Shown here one piece after another: positions 47,282-58,394 of a stretch of 64,000 bases of DNA. This DNA is from Symsagittifera roscoffensis. Taxonomy: Eukaryota; Xenacoelomorpha; Acoela; Convolutidae. The stretch spans positions 47,013,785 through 47,077,784 of the forward strand of contig NC_087068.1 in NCBI RefSeq assembly GCF_963678635.1. The letters are read 5' to 3'. The notes beneath the pieces are model-generated. The model had not been told where the DNA came from, ran no database searches, and saw only the letters and a program-made list of their open reading frames with translations. Position 1 is the stretch's first letter. Every line of letters begins with the position of its first letter. The translations under genes and the position numbers were made by a program.

Positions 47282-47757
47282 AACAAGACTGCTCGTATCA
47301 GGGCGAAGCCCTGAATGTTCCGACTGCTTTTTAAGGTTTATGGAGCAGTAAAAACATAAAGATGTTATTATGGAGCAGTAAAAAATTCAATGAAATAAAA
47401 CAAAATCAAAAAAAATTTTTTTCTAAAACTTGAAATTTTTTTATGAAAATCATCCCCCCACACGACATACAAAGTACAAAAGGATAGATTTAGCTCCTTG
47501 TAACAAATCAATTATGGCACATAAGCTTCTTTTAACCAATTTGAACGATTTCTAAGGCGGATTAACTCTCCGTTACGCGTTAATAGCGCGAAATATATCG
47601 CCCGTTAATTGTCCCAAATTGGCCAAAATGGCAATCTTTAAACCCCCATAACTTTACAAAAAATGATCTTAGGTAAAAAGTCGAAATTTGTCTAAAGAAA
47701 AAAAAACCCATCCCGAGCACAAATATTCCGTCACTTTCGTATCGAAAGTCGGAACAA
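47282..47757 (+). mobile_element. family A repeat with internal deletion
   Basis: Left end AACAAGACTGCTCGTATCAG with a perfect CAGGGCgaaGCCCTG hairpin, right end TATCGAAAGTCGGAACAA. It lacks the 'ctcaggacaacaatggcttt' stretch before the right end and has a small duplication of 'ttatggagcagtaaaaa'. A separate left-end fragment lies just upstream at 47195-47250. Confidence 0.8.
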
Positions 47758-48860
47758 AAAGGCTCCCACACGCTATGAAAAATATGAAAGGATGTTTTCA
47801 GTGTTTTTTATCATATGCATAAGATCAAACTCCTGGCTTTAATTTAATTAAAATGTTACATTTTGTCGCTTAGGTGTGATATAAGAACGCATCATATTGC
47901 TCTTTAATTCTTCTAATAGGCCATATTATCAATTTATAAACCCCCAAAAATTCATAAAAAAAGTCAAGTTAGTTAAAGTGTCAAAAGTTAGTCAAATTTT
48001 ACATAAAAAGTCGACAAAAAACTATTGCTTGCAAAATAGAGCTTCAATTTCAGTTTTAAAATGAATTTTGTTTTTTTAAAAAAATTGCCAGTTAAACAAT
48101 AAATTACTCTCGGATCTAATTTTCCCAAACGGGTTGGCTTATGCGTAAGCAAGAGTACAAGTATGATAATTGTGTACAACTATGATGGTACAAGTGGTCC
48201 TAAGCAAATAAAATAAAAAATAAGTCGCGTCATTTTTCTGAAACTCTCAATAACGAAAGAAAACAACAGCAAACTCCTCTTTCAAAAATTTTGGCCCCTT
48301 TTTGACACAAATAACGATATGGAAAGAAGTACACAAACCAATATCAAAGCAATAGTTCAATTGGTTATTAAACTGTTTATAACTTTTTGATGAAATTGAT
48401 AAAAATTGATGGGAATTGTTTTATAAAATATTCTGGTAAAAGATCCCTTTCAAGAAATTCTATGGGCTAATCGATAAAAAAATATATTCTAATCGATTGC
48501 CCATTATACGTTGAAAGTTGAGAAAAGTGGAAAGTGGAAACGCAACGCCCTAATTTTACTCCTGGTTTGTCGTTTTAATTGTTTTGAAACTGATTTCAAA
48601 GCATCTGTTTTTGTGAGCTTGAGCAAAGCAAATTATAAAAACAGCACAATTTTTAGAATCGAAAAATGCCTAGAGAAAAACACCGAAAAATGTGTTGTTG
48701 TTTTTTAGTGTGATAATAGGAATAATTTTTGTTAAACCCAAATTCCTCATTCGTCTACTTAATTAGCAGACAACAATTTTTATTACCGGTACAGCAACAA
48801 ACAAATCTGATGAAACAACTCAAACGCTGTAACAAAATTTGTGTCACCAAATGCAAATAG

Positions 48861-49231
48861 AAAGAAGATTGCTCGTATCATGGCAGAACCCTCAATATTC
48901 CTACTGCCCTTTAACTTTTATCGGATAGTTTTTGGTAACTTAACATTGGTAAATCTATTGGTATTAGGCTGATAATATCATAAGTCAAGTGTTACAATTT
49001 GAGTCGTGTATAGAGTTAATAAAACCAATTAGCTGCCTCATTGCAATTTTGTGGTCCGGTAAAATAAAACAAGCAGTTTGAGGCGTACCTATGGCAGGTT
49101 ACTATAGTGGTGAGCACACCCGGCTGGCCCTATTCAGATCCCGAAGAACCAGAATTTTGTTTAAAAAAAGTGGTCTGAACAAACAAAATACCCCGAACAT
49201 ATATATTCCTCACTTTCTTCGAATTTCGGAA
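48861..49231 (+). mobile_element. family A variant 2 (tRNA-like core)
   Basis: Left end GATTGCTCGTATCATGGCAG, right end CTCACTTTCTTCGAATTTCG. The core reads GGTTACTATAGTGGTGAGCA then CACCCGGCTGGCC. TATAGTGGTGAGCAC closely resembles the D-arm/box A of tRNA-Asp or tRNA-Glu. The T-arm half is shorter than in the 43834 copy. Confidence 0.62.
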
Positions 49232-49644
49232 GAAAAAAGAAATTTACAATGAGATAATTAACAGAATTGGGGAAAAAGAGTATAACAAGAGAAACACGGA
49301 CATGCCTAAACGGTAACGGTTGTTACGTTCGCTATAAATTGTGCTACGGAGCGAGTATTCTCGGCAACCATCTAAACACTATTCTGTTCATTCAGGCTGT
49401 GGTTGTTAGGTTTGGTTACACAAAACTTGCTCGTGAAACTTTTCTCGGGATCTTCGACCAAATCAAGTTTTTTTTAAAGTTAAAGTTTTTTTTATTATAA
49501 GAGTTGGCAAAACAATAGAATTGGAGAACCATCATAAGTTTTTAGAAGCTGTTTCGCGATATTGGTTCCGTTTTGACTCTACATTTAGAAACTAAAGGAT
49601 ATAATTTGAATTTTGGTATAAATACTAGTTTGCCTCAAATTACA

Positions 49645-49680
49645 GTCCAGCTTTCATTTTCTTTCATTTGAAAGCTGGAC
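49645..49680. repeat. perfect 12-bp inverted repeat, 12-base loop
   Basis: GTCCAGCTTTCA and TGAAAGCTGGAC flank a pyrimidine-rich loop. It could form a cruciform or a hairpin transcript. No nearby gene explains it. Confidence 0.7.
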
Positions 49681-49699
49681 CAGGTCACTACAGTCAATT

Positions 49700-49779
49700 T
49701 TTTCATGTTATTACTGCTCCATAAAACTTAAAGGCAGTCGGAACATTCAGGGCTTTGCCCTGATACGAGCAGTTTTGTT
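49700..49779 (-). repeat. family A left-end fragment
   Basis: Reverse-strand left terminus only: GGCAGTCGGAACATTCAGGG, then CTTTGCCCTGATACGAGCAG and TTTTGTT. It follows a perfect 12-bp inverted repeat at 49645-49680. Confidence 0.6.
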
Positions 49780-50329
49780 CTCTTTACGATTCAAATTTTA
49801 ATACTTGATCTTTCGGCGTTGTCAGAAAATGGCGTTTTTGAAAAATGATAAAGGCTTCATTTTTGGCTTTTTTTTGAGGAAAATCAAAAGATAATGAATT
49901 TTTAATGAAGTAAAAATCTATCAGCCAGAGAATTCATGCCGTAAAACAGTCATTCGGCAATTAAATTGTTTTCGCAATTAAATTTAGCTTTTTATATCAT
50001 TTACTTTGACTGCCTAACTAAAAAATACCAAAATAATTAATCATCACTAGATAAAACTTTTGAAAATTTCAAAAAAGAAATGAAAGCCAAACTATTTATA
50101 TCAATAGACTCGATGGCGCAAAATGATCATTTTGAAGTGTCTTAATCTATCTGAATTTATTCATTGTTCCTCTATAAGTAGTTTCTAAATAGTTAAGTTT
50201 ACAAACTAATTAAATTAAGTCATCGAAGCCCATTGATATTCTTATTTCATTCTCTTAAGGGAGGTAAAATAATGAAAGGGATCCTTGAATTTATCTTAAA
50301 ATTTTTTTGAAAACGTTTTTTGTTCCGAC

Positions 50330-50821
50330 CATTGAAAATGGGTAAGAACTTTGTATTCTGGTCTGTTTTTTTTTATTCACTTTTATAGTTTCACGCATAA
50401 TGTACAGCAAATAATCATCAAAAAGTGTCAAATGATATATCATATTAAAGCTTTTAGCCCTTTCAGTCGTGATTCAAACGACATCAAATAGTTTTGAAAA
50501 TTTTTTCTCAGTGGTGAGAAACTGAGCGAATAAGTGAGCAATCAGTCTTATAATAGCTTATTTATGCCTTAATTAAGCTGTGAAAAAACTTAGTTTTACT
50601 CGAGTAAAGTTAGTTTTTAGAGTTTGTTTTCGCCATTCTAGGTTTGAAGTTTTTCAAAAAAGATAGTAGTTTTAAATTCAATAAACTTTTAAATTCAAAA
50701 AATGTTTTCCAACTTGCTTATTTTATTATGACTGTCGAGAGTGCCTAATTTGTTTTTTTTGAAAAAAAATTGTCTCATAGTTTTAAGACTGGTTGGAACA
50801 TTCTATGCCTTTTGTACAGTC
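50330..50821 (-). mobile_element. family A variant 3, inverted copy
   Basis: Reverse copy: TTGTTCCGACCATTGAAAAT at the right end. The interior has 'agccctttcagtcgtgattc' and 'taattaagctgtgaaaaaac'. The left end is decayed (ACTGGTTGGAACATTCTATG). Confidence 0.5.
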
Positions 50822-51170
50822 ACCTTTCACAGTCACGCTACACTTGTTTTTACTGGTTTTTAGCTGTTTCAAATAATTTTAAGAAAAAATATTGCTATAT
50901 TTTTGAAATATGCCTCAAATCCACCGTGAGGTTAAAAAAATGTGTTCGTTTTGCAACTACTTACACTCTGTTTTGGGTTCAATTTTGAATGGTTTCTGAG
51001 CCGGGTTGCTTCGATGCATTTGTTACGCATTGGAAACCGAGCCTTTAGGAAATAAAAATTGGTGGGAAATGGCAACACGCAAACCCCTAAGTTTCACGAA
51101 GAGAAAATTTTTAATTTAAATTTTATTTAATATAATTGAGATCAAAATCCTAAAAAGTTTAACACGTTTA

Positions 51171-51629
51171 AACAAAACTGCTCGTATGAAGGCAAACCCT
51201 TGAATTTTCCATCTGCCCATTAACTGGTAGTAAATTGATTTTGATAAATGAAACATCCACAAACTAAAATTTTTATACAGATAAAATCAATTTTTAAGTT
51301 TTAAATTTTGAGTAGTGTATGAAATTATTCATACCAATTAGCTTGCATTGTTCAATTTGGAACGATTAGTAGAACGGGATAGTTCTCCACGTGCATTACA
51401 CTTGTAAATGAAAATATCAAAAAGCAGGTTAGCTAAAATGGTGTCAAGTTAGTATACTGGTGTGCAATTAGCTACAATGGTGTCAAATTAGTATTTTGGT
51501 GTGCGAACACGACGGGGCTCACGAAGATCCAGGGATTGCTCCCCCGAGAAAAAAGTTTTAAAAAAAGGTCTGAACAAAAAAACCAACCCTGGCATCTCTT
51601 TTGCTCACTTTCTTTGAAAGTCGGAACAA
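51171..51629 (+). mobile_element. family A variant 2, with internal 43-bp tandem duplication
   Basis: Left end AACAAAACTGCTCGTATGAA, right end CTTTGAAAGTCGGAACAA. At 51429-51509 a unit beginning 'agctaaaatggtgtcaa' is repeated twice, just before a core remnant (GGGGCTCACGAAGATCCAGG then GATTGCTCCCCCGAG). Confidence 0.6.
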
Positions 51630-52572
51630 TAATGAAGCCCTCCAAGCAAAAACATCAGTCACTTCCTTGAATAAATTGAACTTGTTTCAAGATTATTTTT
51701 TGCATCTTGCGTTGTTTGGTTATTTGGATAGATTAATTTTTTTGTAGTACATTTTTGATAGAGGTCTTAATGAAAATGAAGGGTTTGTCGTACTCGGAAT
51801 TTTTTTAAACATCATTTGAAACGTAGTGACAATTTTAGCTGAAATAAACTGAATGTTTCTCTGTGATTTTTCGAAAAACTATGGGGCTTCGTATATAATA
51901 AATTAGGCCAATTTGGAATAATGAGCTCTAGATATCTTTAGTGAATGAGCGGCGATTTAATCCTGCTCAGAAATCTTTCCTATTCGTATCGAGGCACGCT
52001 ATTTGGTTTCACTTTTGCTTTGCTGGATGCTAAATACTTTTCAATTTTACCTTTCTATCTTAAATGGCGTGTGGAGTGAAGATTTTTAAGGTTTAAGTGT
52101 TTTTTTTATCAATTTCTTTAAGAAATTTCATTGCTGCTTTTTCTTTTTTCAAAGGCTGCTTCACAGATAGATGTTAAATGACCGTCCGGATTTTTCTATA
52201 GAATTCCAACTGAAAACAAACTTTACATTATTTTTGGCTGGGTATGAAAGATTAGCAAAGGGGTTCAAATATCTGGATCAATTTCTAGATGAACTTCGCG
52301 TCGTGCAGAAATAATGAGCTCAGTGTATCATTTTGCAAAATTAGTATCAAATTCCAAAAATGTCAAATTTGTAATCTCGCATTTTAAACCTATGAGTTCG
52401 TGCCAGTTTTTGCCATTCTGAGTTATCACCAAATCATTCAATCAAAATTTTCAAGCCCATGCCCAAAGTTTCCAGGAGAACTGAGATTTTCTCTCCAAGT
52501 CTCAACGGCTGAAATGTAAAATGTAGAACAACAAAAAACAGTTGAGACCATATCGTAACACCGTTCAAATTT

Positions 52573-53127
52573 GTTGTTCCAAGTTTTGATACGAAAGTAA
52601 CGGAATATTTGTTCTCTGGGTGGGCTGTTTTTTCTGACAAATTTCGACTTTTTAACTAGCCATTTTTGACGGAATTTTTTTTAAATACCATTCAAAAGTT
52701 ATTGTTCTCCTGAGCTTAAATTTGAAAAGATATTCCACCTGTGATTATTTTTCGTAAAATTATGGGGGTTTAAAGATTGCCGTGTTGGCCAATTCGGGAC
52801 AATTAACGCGCGATATATTTCGCGCTATCAAAGCGTAAGCGCAGATTTAATCGGTCTTAGAAATTGTTCCAAATTGGTTGAAAGAAGCTTATTTACTATA
52901 GTTGAAATGTTACAAGGAGCGAAATCTATTCTTTTGTAGTTTATATGGCGTGTGGGGGATGAATATGATAGAAAAAAAAATCAAATTTTAGAAGAAAAAA
53001 AAAGTTCATTTTTTTTTCATTTAATTTGTTAATGATATTTAGGTTATTACTGCTCCATAAATCTTAAAAAGCAGTCGGAACAATCTTAAAAGGCAGTCGG
53101 CTTCGCCCTGATACGAGCAGTCTGTTC
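52573..53127 (-). mobile_element. family A repeat, near-complete inverted copy
   Basis: Reverse copy from TTGTTCCAAGTTTTGATACG to GCCCTGATACGAGCAGTCTG. The centre has TTAACGCGCGATATATTTCG. The 'aaaggcagtcgg' segment at its left terminus is duplicated. It lies about 350 bp downstream of the GPCR stop codon. Confidence 0.8.
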
Positions 53128-53478
53128 TATTTTAGAAACCAATGGTTGAGATCAAACTGTATGAGGACTTGGAACCTGTCTGGAAGGCCAAATGATCACT
53201 CTTGCTAAATGATGAACATCACTTGTCGGAGAGAAGAATTAAAATTTAATACATTAATTACTTTGAAGCATTCATAGTTCATACAGTTTTATAAAACTAC
53301 GACAAAAAATACTCAGCTGGTTATATCTAAACTTTGCTAAATCACAAATATATACGATAGCACTAATTTTTAGTTTCAAGTTTTTCGATTTGGCTTGTAT
53401 AGCACATTTTTGCCATAAGTTTTTCAGTGTTATTTCATCTTCAAGTCTAGTTTAGATTGAGTTTGATAGTTTTGCGTC

Positions 53479-54828
53479 TCAAACTCTGGTTTCAGTTCTG
53501 AAGATATGAAATTGTATTTTTTTCACAATCTTCCACTCGGCAATTCGTTCTTTCAAGTATGAGTTATTGAACGAGAACAAATAGGGATTCAGCACAAAGT
53601 TTATCCCATAAAGCGTTTCGGTCAGCAAGTACAGGTTGAACAAAAACGTGACTGAAAGAGAATCCGCAAAGATATGATTGATGAGATGCGAGATCGAATT
53701 TGGCAGCGAAACGGCCAGAAAGACGAAGCACACGAAGAAGAAAATTGTAGTCACATAGTGCTTTTGTTGTTGAAGGGTGAGTGCTTTTCTGGCGCGGCGT
53801 TGAAATCGTTTTGATCCCATGCCTTTTCGGGTTCTAGGCGAGTATAGCTCGATGTTTGCGTTGTCGGCCGGGACATCATCGTTGAAGCGAACCACAGTCA
53901 TGTTTGTCAGTTTTCGCTTAGGTTCCGAATGATTACTTTTATCACTCTTTTGGCTATCATCGCTTCCCATTTGTTGGAATTGGTTTTGAAAGTCGTCTTG
54001 GTTCGCAAATGGACTTTTGTTCATTTCAACAGAAACGAAGTTGGAATTGTGACTGTACTTCGCAACGCTTTCCGAGGGTCCGCTGCTGACGCTTTGGTTT
54101 CGCCGACAACATGCCATAAAAGGAAGTGCGATTGGACTCCAAAAAGTGCGGGAAAATTGATTCGCTATCAGTTTGTAAACTACAAACATAGCAACTGCGG
54201 CAATTGTAACCAAGGAAAACTTGGCGTATATCCAGAAAATGGAATAGTACTCGGCGAATGAGGATTTTCCCATCGGGTCAGCCACGCAAATTCCAAAATC
54301 AACAGCAGCCATCGTTCCGCTGACCAGGAAAAGTATAATCAGGTATGTTCTAACTAATCTGGGTTTGAAAACATCTTTGTAAGTTCCAGGATACTTCACA
54401 GCCATAAATCGGTTCATAGCGATTAGGAGAACAAGGAACAGAGACGCGAAAGTGAGGAATGTCGGGGGGACTTTGGAAATAATACAGTTAAGTGGTCGGA
54501 TTCTGAAGAAGCGAGCTACGTTGAACTGTGTGATGTTTAATGTTCCAACCAGGACAATCATTAGACCATAACAGCCGTCAATGATAAGGTTAACAACTAC
54601 CAATAACTCACTTGCCATCTTTTTGCGTTTCTGAACAAGAATTGCAAAAATTGTAAAATTCATAATGGTAGCCGCAAATCCGATTATTACAAAAATCACA
54701 GAAGAAATTTTGAGCAAAGGGCTATCATATGGATTGTAAGTATCGGAACTGAATTCATTCATCGAAGAATTGGAATCGTTGGTCGCGTAATCAGTCGCAA
54801 CGACAAGAATGTCAACCATTTTGGTCAT
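53479..54828 (-). CDS. class A (rhodopsin-like) G-protein-coupled receptor, single exon, orphan
   Basis: 449 residues with seven hydrophobic helices: TM1 about 40-65, TM2 about 72-98, TM3 about 115-142, TM4 about 158-180, TM5 about 195-222, TM6 about 357-384, TM7 about 392-420. Class A landmarks are N57 in TM1, NLIID with D84 in TM2, Cys115 with Cys181 for the extracellular disulphide, and N414-P415 in TM7. Departures are NRF (139-141) for DRY, no TM4 Trp, FLAVSLP for CWxP in TM6, and NPYLF for NPxxY. N17 and N20 are in N-glycosylation sequons. Intracellular loop 3 is long (about 226-352), polar and Ser/Gln/Asn-rich, ending in a basic run. ATG at codon 4 (AAAATGG) is a plausible alternative start. 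The ligand cannot be predicted. It has no introns. Confidence 0.93.
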   Translation of the reverse strand: MTKMVDILVVATDYATNDSNSSMNEFSSDTYNPYDSPLLKISSVIFVIIGFAATIMNFTIFAILVQKRKKMASELLVVVNLIIDGCYGLMIVLVGTLNITQFNVARFFRIRPLNCIISKVPPTFLTFASLFLVLLIAMNRFMAVKYPGTYKDVFKPRLVRTYLIILFLVSGTMAAVDFGICVADPMGKSSFAEYYSIFWIYAKFSLVTIAAVAMFVVYKLIANQFSRTFWSPIALPFMACCRRNQSVSSGPSESVAKYSHNSNFVSVEMNKSPFANQDDFQNQFQQMGSDDSQKSDKSNHSEPKRKLTNMTVVRFNDDVPADNANIELYSPRTRKGMGSKRFQRRARKALTLQQQKHYVTTIFFFVCFVFLAVSLPNSISHLINHIFADSLSVTFLFNLYLLTETLYGINFVLNPYLFSFNNSYLKERIAEWKIVKKIQFHIFRTETRV

Positions 54829-56525
54829 GTTTCAGATTCAGATAGTTTCAAAAAAGATAATTAAAAGCTCAAGGTAAGAGGAAAAATTTGCGTATATTGC
54901 AAATATCAGAAAAATTGAAGTAGGTTATTGAACAATTTGCAGGAATTTTGTTAGAATTTCTACTGACTGTTTTCCACTGACGAGTTTTGGAATACAGAAT
55001 AGACTGAAATATTTCGACTATTGCTACCTTATTTTCCTTCAGACTGTTTTTCCTTTTCTTCATTTTCAGCCAATCAGAAGAAAGAGCGGGGACCGATATT
55101 AAAGGAGTTTTTTTCTACTTCAATCTCCAATACCAGAACGAATGGTAAAATTCACTGATTTGAAGTATTTCAACTTGAAATGTGATTTCAAAAAAAAGTT
55201 TCTTGTTAAGACAGAAAAGTGGAAATGATGATGTTGACGCAGCGACACCCCCGGTGTTAAAATGCATTTGCACCACCTTTGAAATGTCTCTAATGTCACT
55301 TTTCATTCCCGAATAAGTGTTCTAAAAATCACTGAAACACTTTTCCGTACATTAATTGAACTTCCATCTCTGTCTGATCTCTCAATGGGGTCAAGTACTC
55401 CCGCAGTCGTTGACAATCCCATTTGTATTCCGAAGTAGCGTGCTATCAGGCGGCGACATTTTCATAAAAAGATAAGAAATGTTTTCATATTTAGCCTTTA
55501 TCTATCACTATTTCAGATTCAAGTAACTTAACTGTACCTGTCTTTTTACCCGGGTTGACCTCCATACACAAAAATGCTTATCGTAAATTTCCATACATGA
55601 AAAATACTTACCAAGCATACATTGGATCATTATCAATTAAATTGTCATTTTATGGCCAGTAACTGTCAAATAACAAAATATTCTATTATAATCCATTAAA
55701 ATGGATTGTAATCCTAATATTTTTTGTGTGAAAATATTTCATTATAATCCCTTGTAATCGAATTAATTGAATTTTCTGAGAATTTATTAATCGAATTTGC
55801 AAAACTATTTAAAATTTATCTCATTTCCTGTTTAGTGCAGATGCTACATATAACGTTTCATATTTTTTACAATTCACATTAAATTTTTATTAAATTGTAT
55901 TTTTTCAATATTTTTTAATCCTCTTTTACCACAATCGCCATTCGCTCAACAACCCCCCGCCCTTACACACACACAACGTAAGCTCCGCCTCTTTTACCAC
56001 CCACACCCTTCCTGATTTTAAAATCTCTCCCTTAGTTTACCTACTTTCTTGGAGGGGGGTTTTGCGGTGTAAACGCTTTGTGGGGAGGGGGGTTTGGGAT
56101 AAAAAACTTCCAAAATAAAAAACCAATTTTTAGGGAAACTTTTTTTTTCGCAATTTTCAGTCGCAATATCATTTTTATGCTCAAATAAGCAATTTTTAAC
56201 AGAAAATTTGCATGCAAAAACTTGTTCTTTTGCCTCTGAGTAGCTCTGGGATTTTTTTCCTCAATCAATAAGATTTCTAGTGTTAGAAAATCTTTGATTA
56301 TTGAGCTTTTGGACAAAACACAAAAATATTCAGAAAAATTCGAAAATTATAAGTTTTTGATTTATGGAAAGAAGCATATCAAATAATTTTTATATTGGAA
56401 AAAAGCTTTTCCTACAATTTTCTGTACGTGAAAATTGTATGGCGAGCATTTCTGGTCAAACCGTGGCGTTTGCGTGTGATTGTTAAATGTCTCCCTCAGC
56501 GGTCTGAAGGTTACTTGGCATCACG
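54829..56525. other. region upstream of the GPCR
   Basis: The promoter and 5' untranslated region of the GPCR should be here, but I see no convincing core promoter or 5' exon. 55230-55460 is somewhat richer in GC. A 'tacccgggttgacctccata' motif at 55549 recurs inverted at 35181 (tttggtcaacccggtaata). Confidence 0.4.
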
Positions 56526-56640
56526 ATTTATTGGACTCCGAAGCATTGCAAAAATAGTTTTCAAATTTAATACTTAGTATTAAGAATTTATTGGACTCCG
56601 AAGCATTGCAAAAATAGTGTACAAATTTAGTATTTAGTAT
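56526..56640. repeat. tandem duplication, ~61-bp unit
   Basis: 'atttattggactccgaagca' followed by 'ttgcaaaaatagt' occurs twice, at about 56526 and 56587, each followed by 'aaatttaatacttagtatt'-like sequence. The near identity suggests a recent event. Confidence 0.85.
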
Positions 56641-57539
56641 TTAGACACCTATCGTATTTCACAAAAAAGTTATTTTAAACTTTCAAAACAAAAATAAGAG
56701 AAAAACCAGAGAAAACCGGCATTTCATATCTTTTTCATCAGTTTTTTTGCTCTGATTTAACAAAAAAACCAGTGTAAATTACCAATTAGCTGGCGCAGAC
56801 TTCTCACATCAAGGCAAAGCCTCAAATATTCTAAGCTGTCTTTTCATTTTCTTTGATAAAAGCTAAATTTGAATATATTTGATCAATAAATGAAAAAAAA
56901 TTAAAACGTTTCTATAATTTTTCCGCCGTCCATAGAAACCTCAAGTACCAAGTGATATAAACGAACCAAAACTTATCTCTTCAGGTTGAAGCCTTGAATG
57001 ATTCGCCTATCCTTTAAAAATGATGTAAAATAAGACAACGTGCGAAAAAAAGTGTTTAAAAAAAGAAGCGCTTGCCTCAATTTAATTTCGAATGACTTGA
57101 TGAAGCCGCATCTGCTTGCTTTTCCGATAACTAACATTGTGATTCCGTACACATTTCCGCTACCAAAAATTGGCTATGTTTTTGATTTTTTTGATCGAGA
57201 TATTATTGTAGTGCGCTAAAATTATCTCGATTTTGCCTCTTGAAAGCCTCTTTTCGACTATTAGTATTTTGCCTCTTTTCGACCATTAGTATTTTGAGTC
57301 TCGGAAGTGTCAAAATATTTCAATCCAAAAATCTGCAAAAACTTTTTGAAATTAATTTCGTTTTTCGAATTACTTAAGTGCGAGAAATTGGAAACAAAAA
57401 AACATCAGCAGCGGTTATACATATCTACTGTTTTCTTAGATGTTTTGTTTAGCTTAACAGAATAGTTTAATAAAATTTTATTTTGGTTTCTATGTGTTAA
57501 TTTTAGTTGAAACGAGTGTTTGACATTTTCTTGAATGTG
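56641..57539. other. unassigned DNA with a family A left-end trace
   Basis: 'acttctcacatcaaggcaaa' then 'gcctcaaatattct' at about 56802 looks like a decayed family A left hairpin. A second weak one is at about 56980 (tctcttcaggttgaagcctt). No genes. Confidence 0.35.
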
Positions 57540-58172
57540 CCCGCATCCAGTTTCAAGCGTTAATAATCGATAATATTACGATTTTAGTACCAGTCATACT
57601 AAAATTCAGAAACAATCGATTTTTCATTCATCCATTTTTCGATACAATTATAATCAGTTATAATGGATTATAAGTCATTGTTGTTATTCAAATTTCTAAT
57701 TCATTAGTTTTGCACAAAAATACATTATAATCGATTATAATTGATTATAAACCCTTTTGTTTGTCCATTTTGTCCTCGAAGTTGCATCTATATATTTTAT
57801 GCTTTTTGTAGACGTTGGTTCTTATGAAAAATGAGAAAAATGTTTTTAAAGTTTTCCGATCAATTCAAATTTATAATACCCCCATAGATATAATTCGAAA
57901 AATTATAGTTTTGAATTGACAAAATTTTGGCAAAATAAGAGAATATAATCGATTATAATCGATTATAATTGATTCTAAGGGTTTTTTGTAAGAACTATAA
58001 TCAATTATAATCGATTATAAGAGATTATAATCTCTTGGAAAATATCAAGGTTATAATCAATTATAAATCCTTTAAACACCTAATTTTGGTAATTATAATC
58101 ATTTATAGTTGTCAAGAAATCATCATAATAATCCGTTATAATCGATTATTTACGCCTAAACTTGGATGCGGG
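57540..58172. mobile_element. family B element, short copy lacking the centre
   Basis: Left CCCGCATCCAGTTTCAAGCG, right CGCCTAAACTTGGATGCGGG: imperfect inverted repeats of about 35 bp. Compared with 41225-42206, the central 'atctctatgaaactttt' block is missing. That is typical of internally deleted MITE derivatives. Confidence 0.75.
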
Positions 58173-58345
58173 TGGGCGCTCGCTGATTACGACAGCAAAA
58201 GTTTTTTAAAAATCTTTATTGCCACAAGTTTCATTTAGGGCATACGCCTTAATAAGATGAAATATATTGGGCGTTACTTCTCCCAGCTTAGCCAAATTGA
58301 CAATTTTCAAACCCTTCTAAGTTAACAAAAAACAGTAATTTTTTG

Positions 58346-58394
58346 AAAATTTTAGTCACCCCCCCTCCCCGTCGAGAAAATCCTAGATCTGTCC
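58346..58394 (-). mobile_element. hAT MITE terminal fragments (with 58838-58990)
   Basis: GAGAAAATCCTAGATCTGTC then CTTG is an isolated right terminus. A separate interior piece at 58838-58990 carries 'gatcagtttgattttctgag' and the 'ctgcgccgcaggcaa' hairpin shared with 62200. The two may be one element disrupted by 450 bp of unrelated sequence, or two remnants. Confidence 0.45.
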
